A program made the translations under genes and the position numbers. Source: JANOAR01 sp031411235 (GTDB lineage Bacteria > Verrucomicrobiota > Verrucomicrobiia > Verrucomicrobiales > Verrucomicrobiaceae). From it: a stretch of 64,000 nt of DNA. The notes under the pieces were generated by a model, which was not told where the DNA came from, did not search any database, and saw nothing but the letters and a program-made list of their open reading frames with translations. The stretch is taken from NCBI GenBank assembly GCA_031411235.1, contig JANOAR010000185.1:18065-82064 (forward strand), given 5' to 3'. The first letter of the stretch is position 1. Every line of letters begins with the position of its first letter. Below, one piece after another: positions 1-8,590 of this stretch.

Positions 1-2
1 AC

Positions 3-629
3 ATCGTTTGGAGCAAGCCTGCGCAATGCGCCAAGGGCCAACACAGGGCGCAGTATGCAGCCTTGCCTAGCACACTCGCCCTACGGCTCGTGCAGGTGCA
101 CAGCCACGTTAAAGGCCACCGCACCACAGAGCTGAAGATCGTCACTACCCTGCGCGAACCAGCCGAGCATCACGCCATGAAGATCGCCGCCTGGTATCAG
201 CAGCGTTGGCAGGTGGAGCTGTATTTTGACGATATAAAGACCAGCCTCGGCATGGATACCCTGCGCTGCAAAACCCCGGCAATGATCGCACGCGAAGTGC
301 TCATGCACATGATCGCGTATAACCTCGTGCGCCATCTCATGGTCAGCGCCGAGCCGCTGCGCGACCTCGCAGCTAAGGGCGCACTATCCTTCAAAGGCAC
401 GCTAGACCAGCTTGAACAATGGCAATGGGCGATCTGGAGCGCCCCCAGCACAAGGCAAGCACGCAAACGCCGCGATGATTTGCTGCAAAGCATCGCCGAT
501 GACGCAGTGATCAAACGCCCCGGACGCAAGGAACCCCGCGCCTGCAAAGACCGCCAAAACAAATACACCTTCCTCACCAAACCCCGCCACCTCTACACCG
601 ATTCCGATGACCTAGCTCACGCTGCCTAA
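3..629 (+). CDS. IS4-family transposase, C-terminal part (runs off left edge)
   Basis: The frame is open from the first bases of the window, so the gene starts outside it. The visible 208 residues begin with a VWSKPAQ-like segment and contain the IS4-type Y-(2)-R...E signature region: WYQQRWQVELYFDDIKTSL followed by GMDTLRCK, around residues 62-90. The Glu of VELYF is the expected third acidic catalytic residue of the DDE domain. The tail is basic (RKRRDD, KRPGRK). IS4 transposases cut and paste their element through an RNase-H-like fold. The stop codon is 21 bp upstream of the next gene, so the right end of the element must lie at about 630-650; the sequence there (gtgttatttcagtgccatt) is a candidate terminal repeat, but the left end is not visible for comparison. 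Confidence 0.85.
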   Translation: MVWSKPAQCAKGQHRAQYAALPSTLALRLVQVHSHVKGHRTTELKIVTTLREPAEHHAMKIAAWYQQRWQVELYFDDIKTSLGMDTLRCKTPAMIAREVLMHMIAYNLVRHLMVSAEPLRDLAAKGALSFKGTLDQLEQWQWAIWSAPSTRQARKRRDDLLQSIADDAVIKRPGRKEPRACKDRQNKYTFLTKPRHLYTDSDDLAHAA

Positions 630-650
630 TGTGTTATTTCAGTGCCATTC

Positions 651-1406
651 ATGCCTGACCCTTTGAACCCGCACTATGACGAGCCTGGGGTGAATTATGC
701 CCCGGAGTTCTTCTATGCGGACGATCCGCAGCCACCCCAACCACCACCACCCAACCACCACAAGCCTATGGCCTCCATCACGGTGCCCTTCAGCCGCCTC
801 AACGCTCAACAACTCATCTACCTCGCCGACTTGGTCATTCCAAGCCTCGCTCCCGCCGCGCCAGCCACTCCGCCGCTGCCCAACCTAGCGACGAAAGTCG
901 CCGCCCTCGTGGTGAAACGCACTGCGGCCAAAACCGCCAGCGACGCCTACGAGGCTGCGAAGGCTCAACTCATCACGCTGCGCAATGCCCGCGATGGCGC
1001 TGCGGACGAACTGCGCGACGAGCACAAGGTCGTCATCGCCGGAGTCGAAAGCGAGGCGCGGGGGGATGCCACCAAGCTCAGTTCCTCCAAATATCCTCTC
1101 GAGTCCACCACGACGCAGCCTACTACCGTGCCAGCAGTCATTCATAACGCCACCATCACCGCTGGCGATGCCGATGGCACGCTGGATGTAAACTATAATC
1201 CCGAGCGGAATTCCAAGACCTACGAGGTGCAACTGACCAGCGCGGATCCTCTTGCGGGTCTCTGGGTCACGAAGTCGCAGCCAACGACCTCTTCGCTACG
1301 ACTCACCAGCCTCACGAGCGGCCAGCGAGCGTGGGTGCGCGTGCGCGGCAATGGCTCCAAAGGCTCCGGTGGCTGGCGCGATCCGGCGACCAAGATCGTG
1401 CCGTAG
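651..1406 (+). CDS. Fibronectin type III-like domain protein
   Basis: A 251-aa protein with a Pro-rich N-terminus (residues 20-40, PQPPQPPPP), a central Ala-rich helical segment (about 75-140) and a C-terminal beta-sandwich-like domain (about 160-251) with the fibronectin-III pattern YEVQLTS... and GQRAWVRVRGNGSKGSGGW. Similar proteins with this helical-plus-FnIII layout recur in Verrucomicrobiota and Planctomycetota; their function is unknown. No signal peptide is evident. A GTG nine bases upstream (642) is an alternative start; I prefer ATG 651. The start lies directly after the end of the IS4 element, so the native promoter may have been displaced. Confidence 0.7.
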   Translation: MPDPLNPHYDEPGVNYAPEFFYADDPQPPQPPPPNHHKPMASITVPFSRLNAQQLIYLADLVIPSLAPAAPATPPLPNLATKVAALVVKRTAAKTASDAYEAAKAQLITLRNARDGAADELRDEHKVVIAGVESEARGDATKLSSSKYPLESTTTQPTTVPAVIHNATITAGDADGTLDVNYNPERNSKTYEVQLTSADPLAGLWVTKSQPTTSSLRLTSLTSGQRAWVRVRGNGSKGSGGWRDPATKIVP

Positions 1407-1493
1407 GGGAAGAAGGGGAGACAATCAGACTTTCAGAATGGGGCTTAGACCCCATCGCGGGCAGAGTTTTCATGGGTGTATAAATGCGGCCTT

Positions 1494-1880
1494 ATGAATA
1501 ATCAAAACAACCCCTCCAATGATCCCCGCCCAGGCGTGTATGTGAACGGCGAGTATTTCACCGTCTCCCAAAACACCCCCTCATCTGCGAGCTTCAAAAG
1601 CTCACCACACAATGTCGGCCAACCCCAGGAAAACCAGCGCATTCCCAGCCAACGCGATTTAGAGACGGAGCAACTGCCTATCACCGTCACCGATGAAGAA
1701 GACCCAGGCTTTGAAACGGATGAGGAGCAGGAGCAACTGCCTCACACCGATGAAGAGCAAGGCTCCGAAGCGGATGAGGAGCAGACGGCAGATGATGCCG
1801 ACGACATGACCGATGATGAAGCTGAGGCGGAAGATGACGACATTGCCACAGGAGAGGCCAAGAATAGAAGCTCGCGCTAA
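1494..1880 (+). CDS. Small acidic hypothetical protein
   Basis: A 128-aa protein with a polar N-terminus (MNNQNNPSNDPRPGVYVNG) and a strongly acidic C-terminal half made of repeated E/D-rich blocks (TDEEQEQLP, TDEEQGSEADEEQ). It is predicted to be disordered. It has no recognisable domain, signal peptide or membrane segment. ATG 1494 is chosen over an in-frame GTG at 1476 because it starts at the Asn-rich natural N-terminus. It is followed by a strong rho-independent terminator at 1919-1951. Function unknown. Confidence 0.55.
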   Translation: MNNQNNPSNDPRPGVYVNGEYFTVSQNTPSSASFKSSPHNVGQPQENQRIPSQRDLETEQLPITVTDEEDPGFETDEEQEQLPHTDEEQGSEADEEQTADDADDMTDDEAEAEDDDIATGEAKNRSSR

Positions 1881-1918
1881 GTGACAAGAGTCTAATGGTG
1901 CTCATTGGCGGTGTGGAA

Positions 1919-1951
1919 GCGGCGGGTCGCGATGCGGCCCGCCGCTTTTTT
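1919..1951 (+). terminator. Rho-independent terminator
   Basis: The 8-bp GC stem gcggcggg (1919-1926) pairs with cccgccgc (1938-1945) around an 11-base loop that can extend the stem further (c1928-g1936, g1929-c1935). Six T residues follow at 1946-1951. It lies 39 bp after the stop of the acidic-protein gene and ends the transcript that includes 651-1880. Confidence 0.85.
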
Positions 1952-2115
1952 GTGGTATGGTGGGTAGGCCGCAGACAGGGCCATTCAGGCCGAACGAACA
2001 CCGCCTCGTCCCGCGCAGGCAGTTTGGGTAGAACGCCCCATAGCATCGCCAAGCGTCGCAGCGGAAGCATGGGCGCACCGTTTATCAATCCAACTCAACC
2101 CCAATCGCACCCCCT

Positions 2116-2697
2116 ATGAACAAAGATAAAACCACCCAGACCCTGCTCATGTATGTCAACGATGTGCTCGCGCTGGAACGCGCCATCTACGAAACGATCT
2201 CCCTTCAAAGAAAGGATGAAAATGTCCGCGCCGACTTTGAGACGACCGGCCTACTGAACGAAATCGCCGCCTGCACCGAGACGCGCCTGAACGATCTCAA
2301 GACACTGTCCGAATCGCTCGGGGGTGGCGCAGGTGTCATCAAAGAAGCCGCGACCGCTGTGGCTGGAGTCATGGCCGGACTCTACGACAAGGTGCGCAAG
2401 CATCCTCTCTCACGCATGTTGCGCGACGACTACACCGCACTGGCATTGCTCTCGACTGCTTACTCGATGCTCTACACCACGGCAGTCGCCCTGAGCAGCG
2501 ATCAGGTGGCAACCATCGCCAAACGCGGGCAGTGCGAAGTCGCGCCCTTGGTGCTGCGCATCAGCCACTTGATCCCCGCCGTGGTCGTTGCTGAACTCGC
2601 CGATGATCATCCCGACGTGAATCATGTAGCCATCGATAACGCCCGCGAGGCCACGAGCTGCGCGTGGTCGCCAAACAGTGAAATGCAGAAGGCGTAA
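2116..2697 (+). CDS. Predicted four-helix-bundle (ferritin-like) hypothetical protein
   Basis: A 193-aa, mostly helical protein. The N-terminus (LLMYVNDVLALERAIYETI, then ETRLNDLKTLSESLGGG) has the look of ferritin-like/DUF892 (YciF) proteins: an amphipathic helix with acidic residues (E24, E28) and a later Glu/Thr-Glu-rich helix. The mid-section (DYTALALLSTAYSMLYTTAVAL) gives another long helix, and the C-terminus is Ala/His-rich. There is no signal peptide. It lies after a terminator and convergent to the next gene, so it is probably monocistronic. The assignment to the ferritin-like superfamily rests only on pattern and is weak. Confidence 0.55.
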   Translation: MNKDKTTQTLLMYVNDVLALERAIYETISLQRKDENVRADFETTGLLNEIAACTETRLNDLKTLSESLGGGAGVIKEAATAVAGVMAGLYDKVRKHPLSRMLRDDYTALALLSTAYSMLYTTAVALSSDQVATIAKRGQCEVAPLVLRISHLIPAVVVAELADDHPDVNHVAIDNAREATSCAWSPNSEMQKA

Positions 2698-2728
2698 GCC
2701 CTAGCACTGACGTGTCTTCATCTGTGCT

Positions 2729-2748
2729 CCGCCGCGCCATCGCGGCGG
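2729..2748. repeat. Perfect hairpin between convergent genes
   Basis: Stem ccgccgcg (2729-2736), loop ccat, stem cgcggcgg (2741-2748), located in the 134-bp gap between the convergent genes ending at 2697 and 2832. There is no T-run on either side, so it is not a textbook intrinsic terminator, but its position between two stop codons fits a transcription-blocking or mRNA-end-stabilising structure. Confidence 0.4.
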
Positions 2749-2831
2749 CCAAAACATTTGTCACAGACACGGCGAAGCTCAGCACCGGCGTATTGCGTTA
2801 TGGGTTGTCAGCCTTCAGGCTAAACTCGTGA

Positions 2832-5800
2832 TCACGTTGCACTGCTGAGCCACTTCGAGGCGATGGCGCGCAGGTCGGTCTCGGACATCGTGGCTGCGGT
2901 TGCGCCGAAGCAGGCGGCTTCCACGCGTTTGAGGTCGGTTTGCAGGTCGGTTTGCTGGGTGTCCTTCAGTTTGACGAGCGGACTGGAGCACAAACGCCGC
3001 AGGAGGGCGACGACGGCGAAGCCATCGACTTCTTTGGGCATAGTGAAGACATCGCGGGCACGCACGGGGCGCTCGGTTTTGCCTTTGCCGCGCAGGATGA
3101 GCCAGAGGATCGAGGCTAACAACAACACAGCGCCGCCGATGATCACGGGCCAGAGATACGGGCTTTTGGAGGTGACGATGGCGACTTCTTTGGCGGTCAT
3201 TTCGCGGCTGATTTGCACGGCGGGTTCCTTCAGCGTCGTGAGGTTCATGTCGGTGTAGCTGCTGTAGCTGACGATGGCGTCCTTGGCCTTGGGTTGCGGG
3301 AAATGGAAGGTGATCGGCGTGTCGGAGACGCGGACTTGGTCGCCATCCAGGGAGATCGTCCAGATGCGCTCGGACTTCGGAGCGACTTGATCGGCCCAGG
3401 TGTTGAGTTCGGTGATTTGCAGGCCTTCGCGCGCGTTGATGTTCTTGATCGCGACGGTGCTGGCGGACTTCAAGTCGAGCAGTTGCTCGATGTCGGGCAC
3501 GAGGCCGCTGGCGGTGGCTTTCACTTCGAGCGTGAGGCCGCCGTTGATGTTGAGCTGGCGGTTGTCGAGCGTTTGCGTGATCTCGATGTTGCTGGCGGGA
3601 CGCGCGTCGGCCTTGTCGGTGGCGACTTTGATGACGGTCTCAGCGGACTCGGCGGGAATGGTGATGGGGCCGCTGAGATCGACGAACTTCAGCTCAAGCT
3701 GCACGGGCGGGATTTTGTCAACGCTGGCGTCCTTCGCGCGGACGTGCAGGTAGGCGAGGATGGTCTCATCCCAGCCGGCTTGCGCGGTGGAGCGAGGCTT
3801 GATGTCGGGCGTGGCGAAGGTGATGCTCTTGATGTCAAAGAAGGGCGCGAGCGCTTCGGTGATGTTGAGTTCCAGTTCATCGCGCGGGCCTTGCGCGGCG
3901 CGCATCTTCTTCACGAGCACGGATGGCTTCTTCGATTTGTTCGTGAAACCAGCGGGCGTCTCGTTGCTGAGATACTGACCGAAGTGCGCGGCGCGGCCCA
4001 TGGCCTCGGTGTGGACGATGCTGACGATGATGCCGAAGTCTTGATCGCGACCGACGGTGTTCGGGCCATCGACGCGGGTTTGCAGCCGCACTTCGCTGAG
4101 CAACTCATCGAGATAGGCGACCTGTTTTTGTGCGCCGAGCGTGAAGGGATCATCCTTCGTAATGACGAGCGAGCTGGCAAGGTAGCGGTATTTCAAATCC
4201 TCATGCAGCGGGTCTTTTTCATCGGCGAGGCGGTCGTTCACGATCTTGGCAAACATGCTGATGTGCGCTTTCGATGCCTTGCCCGGCAAGGCGACGAGAT
4301 GCTCGCGGATGCGTGTCAAAGCGGCGCGATTCATGGCTTTGCTGAGATTGATCTGCCCGTTCGAGCTGATGCCGAGCAGGCCATTGAACCAGCCGAGGTA
4401 GGCTGCGACGGCGTAGTCGCCGGGCGCGAGTTTGGCGACCTGCGTGCCATACGCGGCGGCTCCGCGATTGAAGTAATCCTGGGCTTGCAGGTTCTTCTCC
4501 TTGTAGCCGGCCATGCGCATCTTGCTATCGCTGGCGACGAGTTCCTGGAAGTATTCAAAGTCGCCCCACTCGACGAGCAGCGTGCCTGCGAGCGTAAGCG
4601 CGCGCGAGCTGTCGCCGTGACCGGTGATCCAGCCGTCGATGAGCTTCAATGCTGTGCCATAGCCTTCACGCACGAGGTCGAGCGTCTGCGTTTCATCGCG
4701 CTGCGTCATGCCTGCCGTTTGCACATCCATCTTGCGCCAGCGTTCGCCGAGGTTCATGCTCATGCGCGAGAGGATGAGGAAGAACAAAGGCTCATCCATC
4801 TCGTCCATCTGACCGAAAACTTTCTCGATGTGCGTGGTGCGATACGTCTCCGCGCTGCTGTAAGCGAGATCGAAGGCATCGACGACTTTGCTATAGTCCG
4901 CGGGCGCAATGCCCGCCTGACGAAACAGCGCCATCATGCGCGAGAGACTCTCGATATTCTTCTCCATCATGATCGGCGTGACGGGGATGCGCGCGTCGTC
5001 GGGCAGGTTGAACTTGCGGCGCAGTTGCTCGGGGATCTGCGGGTTGTGCGTCTTCGCCCACACGCCGAGGAAATCCTCCGCCAGCGCGGCTCCGGCGCGC
5101 GCGCTGCGTTTGCCGATCTCGACGATGCGTTCCGCAGCTTGATCAAAGTTCGCGCCGGTGAGGATGAGGCGCGACATGGCGACATCGACGCGATCTCGCG
5201 CTCCCGCATTGAGCGCGGCGGCCCATTTGCCCGTCGGCGCGTGCGGCATGAGGTCTTCGGGCAGGATGAACTTCTGCTGGTTACTCGTGGCGGATTTTTG
5301 CGTGAACGTATTCTCCGCTTCGCTGGCCCAAACATCGGCCATCAGCTCGATGACCTGCGTCCAGGGCTGCTCGCCGGACTTCACGAGATCGCAGAGCAAC
5401 GCCGCGACATTGGCCTGCACGACGATGTTCGACGCGCGGGTCAGCACATCGCCATTGCGATCGTTCTGCACTTTGCGTTCGAGCGCGGTGAGCAGCTTCA
5501 TCGCGATCTCGGGGTTGGTTTTGACGAGATCGGTGAAGACGGGTGCGAGTGTGCTCAGTGGCACTTGCGTGATGATCTTGGAGATGGCGCTGATGGGCTT
5601 CTGCTTTTCCCAACTCTTGTTTTTCCCGGTCGAAGGCGCGAGCAAGTCGCGAATGTTCTCATCCCAGATGCGCTGCACCTCGCCGCGCTGCGTGCTTTCG
5701 CGCTGCTCCTGCGTGGCGACGAAGGCCATGAGTTCATTGCGCACGCCTTCATCGGCGATCTGCGCGATCTGATCGTTTCCTGGCAAATAAGTGCGCGCGA

Positions 5801-6395
5801 GGTCGCGGAAGTTGCCCGCGATGAGCACACGCGCGGCGAGCATTCGCTTCGCCGGATCGGTGCCGCCAAACTTGCCCGTGCCTTTTTGAAAGCGATCCAC
5901 CAGCCAGAAGCTCTCGCTGACCGGCACGGCGATGCCGAGGAGCTGGCCGAGTCTGCGCACGTTGTCGTTGTTGAGTTCGGCGGGCGCGGCTTCGGAGAGT
6001 CCGACGATGTCATCAAGGCGCACCACGGGCTTCCGATTCTCGGTGAGATCGGCGAGCATCTTGTTGTAAATCTTCACCGCGAGGTCGGGTGGCATCTGCT
6101 TCAACTCCTCGCCAATCTTGGCCCAATCACCGGTAACGAAGCGCATGAGAAAGCGGTCGTTCGCGGGCAAGGTGGCGGGATCAGCGGTGCCGACGCGTTC
6201 GAGATGACGCAGCAGTTCGCCAGGGTCGCGCGTGAACTTTTGGTTCATGATCGACTCGTATTCCTTGATGAGCTTCGGGTCAGGCCCGGGAGGCGCCACG
6301 GGTTGTTGAGCAGGCGCGGGAACAGCCGGTTGTTGAGCTTGCGCGGTCGTGAGGATGACGAGCGCGAGTACGGCGCAGAGATGAAGTGGGTTCAT
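2832..6395 (-). CDS. Large secreted, C-terminally membrane-anchored protein of unknown function
   Basis: A 1187-aa protein. Residues 1-20 form a signal peptide (LALVILTTAQAQ), followed by a Pro-rich linker. A long, mainly helical region without recognisable motifs (about 35-780) resembles helical-repeat scaffolds. A beta-rich part follows (about 850-1060, with TLEVKATASGLVPDIEQLLD). One membrane helix lies near the C-terminus (VIIGGAVLLLASILWLIL, about 1095-1115), then a basic KGKTERP stop-transfer and a cytoplasmic tail of about 75 residues that could be a small helical partner-binding domain. I infer an envelope protein with most of its mass outside the membrane. The Pro-rich secreted protein gene lies 9 bp upstream and is probably co-transcribed. 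Confidence 0.75.
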   Translation of the reverse strand: MNPLHLCAVLALVILTTAQAQQPAVPAPAQQPVAPPGPDPKLIKEYESIMNQKFTRDPGELLRHLERVGTADPATLPANDRFLMRFVTGDWAKIGEELKQMPPDLAVKIYNKMLADLTENRKPVVRLDDIVGLSEAAPAELNNDNVRRLGQLLGIAVPVSESFWLVDRFQKGTGKFGGTDPAKRMLAARVLIAGNFRDLARTYLPGNDQIAQIADEGVRNELMAFVATQEQRESTQRGEVQRIWDENIRDLLAPSTGKNKSWEKQKPISAISKIITQVPLSTLAPVFTDLVKTNPEIAMKLLTALERKVQNDRNGDVLTRASNIVVQANVAALLCDLVKSGEQPWTQVIELMADVWASEAENTFTQKSATSNQQKFILPEDLMPHAPTGKWAAALNAGARDRVDVAMSRLILTGANFDQAAERIVEIGKRSARAGAALAEDFLGVWAKTHNPQIPEQLRRKFNLPDDARIPVTPIMMEKNIESLSRMMALFRQAGIAPADYSKVVDAFDLAYSSAETYRTTHIEKVFGQMDEMDEPLFFLILSRMSMNLGERWRKMDVQTAGMTQRDETQTLDLVREGYGTALKLIDGWITGHGDSSRALTLAGTLLVEWGDFEYFQELVASDSKMRMAGYKEKNLQAQDYFNRGAAAYGTQVAKLAPGDYAVAAYLGWFNGLLGISSNGQINLSKAMNRAALTRIREHLVALPGKASKAHISMFAKIVNDRLADEKDPLHEDLKYRYLASSLVITKDDPFTLGAQKQVAYLDELLSEVRLQTRVDGPNTVGRDQDFGIIVSIVHTEAMGRAAHFGQYLSNETPAGFTNKSKKPSVLVKKMRAAQGPRDELELNITEALAPFFDIKSITFATPDIKPRSTAQAGWDETILAYLHVRAKDASVDKIPPVQLELKFVDLSGPITIPAESAETVIKVATDKADARPASNIEITQTLDNRQLNINGGLTLEVKATASGLVPDIEQLLDLKSASTVAIKNINAREGLQITELNTWADQVAPKSERIWTISLDGDQVRVSDTPITFHFPQPKAKDAIVSYSSYTDMNLTTLKEPAVQISREMTAKEVAIVTSKSPYLWPVIIGGAVLLLASILWLILRGKGKTERPVRARDVFTMPKEVDGFAVVALLRRLCSSPLVKLKDTQQTDLQTDLKRVEAACFGATAATMSETDLRAIASKWLSSAT

Positions 6396-6404
6396 GGAAT
6401 AAAA

Positions 6405-7013
6405 TTATGATCCTGGCTTGTCGAGCTTCTCGAACTCCTGAAATCCTGCACGGCCATCGCCATTCGGGATGGGCGCTGCGGGGAGGAGTCCAGGCGGGCC
6501 GTTCAGCAAGGCAGCAGCAGCAGCTTTGCCTTTGCCACCTTCCGCACCGCCACCTGCGGGAGTGCCTTTGGCGTCTTCTTTGATGAGCAGCGCGGCTTCG
6601 AGATTGAGCTGCTTCGGCGCGATGATGCCCTGCACGCCCTGCACCGCGCGAATGGTGCTGATGGCAGCCGCGGGCGGCGGCGGGACGCCTTTCACCGTGT
6701 TCGGCGGCGTGGCTTGAATGCCATCGACTTTGTTCACGCCTTGCGCGGCAGGAGGCGGTGGTGGAGGCGGCTGCGTAACACCCGTGGGCGGCGGAGGCGG
6801 GACAGGTTGAGTCACGCCCGTCGGCGGTGGCGGTGTCATGGGCACGACCGTCGGCGGCGCGATCTTTTTGATGCTGGTGACGGCCTCCTGCTTCACGCCT
6901 TTGACGCCGTTGATCGCATCAGCGGCAGGCTTTTCCTGCGCCATGGCGATGCCCGCCACGAGCATCATGGCAGCCGCGAGTGAGTTGGTTGTGAGTCTCT
7001 TTGTCGTTTTCAT
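6405..7013 (-). CDS. Secreted proline-rich low-complexity protein
   Basis: A 202-aa protein with a signal peptide (MKTTKRLTTNSLAAAMMLVAG...AMAQ). It contains DAINGVKGVKQEAVTSIKKI, then two to three tandem units of the type PPPPTGVTQPV, and an Ala/Gly-rich C-terminus (GGGAEGGKGKAAAAALL). An upstream in-frame extension to 7421 looks non-coding; ATG 7013 fits the signal peptide. The 1187-aa envelope protein starts 9 bp after this stop, so the two are likely an operon and may act together in the envelope. A 151-bp internal part of this gene (6772-6922) occurs again at 15525-15675. Function unknown. Confidence 0.65.
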   Translation of the reverse strand: MKTTKRLTTNSLAAAMMLVAGIAMAQEKPAADAINGVKGVKQEAVTSIKKIAPPTVVPMTPPPPTGVTQPVPPPPPTGVTQPPPPPPPAAQGVNKVDGIQATPPNTVKGVPPPPAAAISTIRAVQGVQGIIAPKQLNLEAALLIKEDAKGTPAGGGAEGGKGKAAAAALLNGPPGLLPAAPIPNGDGRAGFQEFEKLDKPGS

Positions 7014-7261
7014 TTTTGAATGGCTACCTATCTGGCGGAAAAGCATGCGAGCGATGCGTTCCATCGAGATCACTGAGTATGCTTTGCCGTTTCCGGCTTT
7101 TCGGGTGAGCGGTCTGGGGAGTCTCGACATTGCCTTTGCCCGTGCAATCCAGGTGTGTTGGCAGCGCGACGATGTAGCCATGCTCCGTCCAATACGTAGC
7201 CACTCTGTGTTTCCATCAAAGCTGGCGGGCGACTGCGAGTGCGATAAGCGAAAGGTGCCCG

Positions 7262-8539
7262 TTATTTGGCGGCAGGCGTGATCTGGAGAAAAATGACGCG
7301 CTCGCTCAAGGTGAGGGTGAAGGTCTTCGGATCTTCGAGCGTGCGCTTCTGCGAGACTTCGGCGTCGAGTTGCTCGTGGGCGATCACGGACGCGAAATTG
7401 CCATTGAGCGTCACCGTGCATTCAGCGTCCTTCGGATCGAGTTCCTGCTTCTGACCATAGGCGCGGGAGCCGTCCCAGAGGCCCGTTTTGAGCCAGAGCG
7501 CGAGCCAGAATTCGCCGTTGTGCTTTTGCAGCAGGACGGACTGCGCCTTCGGGTCGGAGAGCGTGAAATCGAGGTTTCCCGGCGGAAATGCGGAACCGGG
7601 ATCGGCAAGCAGCGCGACCATTTGTTTCAACGCACGGCCCGCCGGTTTGATCGTCACGCCGTCGTTCTTGTAGAGGCCAAAGTTGCCCTCGGGATCAGTG
7701 GCGCTATGGCGGCTGTTGAGGAATTCATACCAAAATGTCCGCACAATGCCGCTGCGGTAGGCGTGGAGAAAAAGGCGCGGCAGATAGACGCCAGCCGCCC
7801 CTTCGCTCACCGGCACGTGCCCGCCGCCGTCGCCGCCCCGCGTGGTCGCGTTCTGGTAGCCGGTCTCGGTGACCATGATCGGTTTCGTGCCGCAGTTCGC
7901 CCGCGCAGTCTCGATGCCCGACGGGAGATCGGCACGCATCCATGCCGCGCCGTTCTCCGGCTCCCAGCCGCCGGGATACGGATGCACGTTGCCGAAGTCG
8001 CACCACGCGCTGATGTCGCCGAGTTCCTTCGCCCATTTGAAATCCGTGACCGAAAGCGCGACAACCGGCGTTTTCGCAAACGCGCCCGCCTTCACCGTCT
8101 GCCAAAGGTCGCGCTGATAGTTGCGCGCGTTCTCGACGGTCCATTTGTTGAGGTTCACCTCGTTCGGCCCCTCGAACGCCGCGATAGCGCCTTTCACTTT
8201 CTCCGCTACGGGCGCGAGCCGCTCCATCGGCAGGCTGGTGATGAAGGTGAACCGGATGCCCGCCGCGGCGAGTTCATTGACCCGATCGAAATACGGCTGC
8301 CACTTGCTGTCCACGAGCCCATCGCGCACATGCCGCACGCCGACCTCCGCGAGGGCGCTCTTCACTTTGGGAAAGTCGCCGTAGATCGTGTTGTCGTAGT
8401 GCAGGTGAATGTTCACGCCGATGGAATCGACGAACGCATCCGCGGGCGTCGCCGCAACTGGAGCGGCACTCGCAGTCCCCGGTAAGAGCAAGCCAGCGAG
8501 GGCGGCGAGTGAAGCAAGAGAGGAGTGGGCGGATTTCAT
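7262..8539 (-). CDS. Secreted glycoside-hydrolase-like protein (TIM barrel, GH39/clan A-like)
   Basis: A 425-aa protein with a signal peptide (LAALAGLLLPGTASA). The sequence IGVNIHLHYDNTIYGDF near the N-terminus is typical of beta/alpha-barrel hydrolases. Two clan-A type signatures are visible: FEGPNEVN (about 122-129, Glu 127 as likely acid/base) and MVTETGYQN (Glu 225 as likely nucleophile at the end of a strand). The C-terminal 80 residues form a beta-sandwich (SVLLQKHNGEFWLALWLK). The substrate is unknown. The gene is followed by a 248-bp gap before the Pro-rich gene and preceded by another GH-like gene 51 bp away, so a polysaccharide-degradation cluster is plausible. Confidence 0.75.
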   Translation of the reverse strand: MKSAHSSLASLAALAGLLLPGTASAAPVAATPADAFVDSIGVNIHLHYDNTIYGDFPKVKSALAEVGVRHVRDGLVDSKWQPYFDRVNELAAAGIRFTFITSLPMERLAPVAEKVKGAIAAFEGPNEVNLNKWTVENARNYQRDLWQTVKAGAFAKTPVVALSVTDFKWAKELGDISAWCDFGNVHPYPGGWEPENGAAWMRADLPSGIETARANCGTKPIMVTETGYQNATTRGGDGGGHVPVSEGAAGVYLPRLFLHAYRSGIVRTFWYEFLNSRHSATDPEGNFGLYKNDGVTIKPAGRALKQMVALLADPGSAFPPGNLDFTLSDPKAQSVLLQKHNGEFWLALWLKTGLWDGSRAYGQKQELDPKDAECTVTLNGNFASVIAHEQLDAEVSQKRTLEDPKTFTLTLSERVIFLQITPAAK

Positions 8540-8590
8540 GGAGCTAGGTTAGAGTTTGTTTGAGGCAGCGGATGCGGAGGAAAGCGATAG

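Noticed and set aside
1895..2119. Small plus-strand frame after the acidic-protein gene
   Set aside because: It spans the strong terminator at 1919-1951 and has no credible composition.
2701..2831. Short plus-strand frame of about 36 codons between convergent genes (VLRRAIAAAKTFVTD)
   Set aside because: Too short and partly formed by the GC hairpin; no start or family support.
3213..6410. A 1065-codon open frame opposite the 1187-aa gene
   Set aside because: It is rich in V/G/D/R/H in the pattern expected for an antisense frame of GC-rich coding DNA, has no signal peptide or known motif, and the minus-strand frame has a clear signal peptide and a C-terminal membrane helix.
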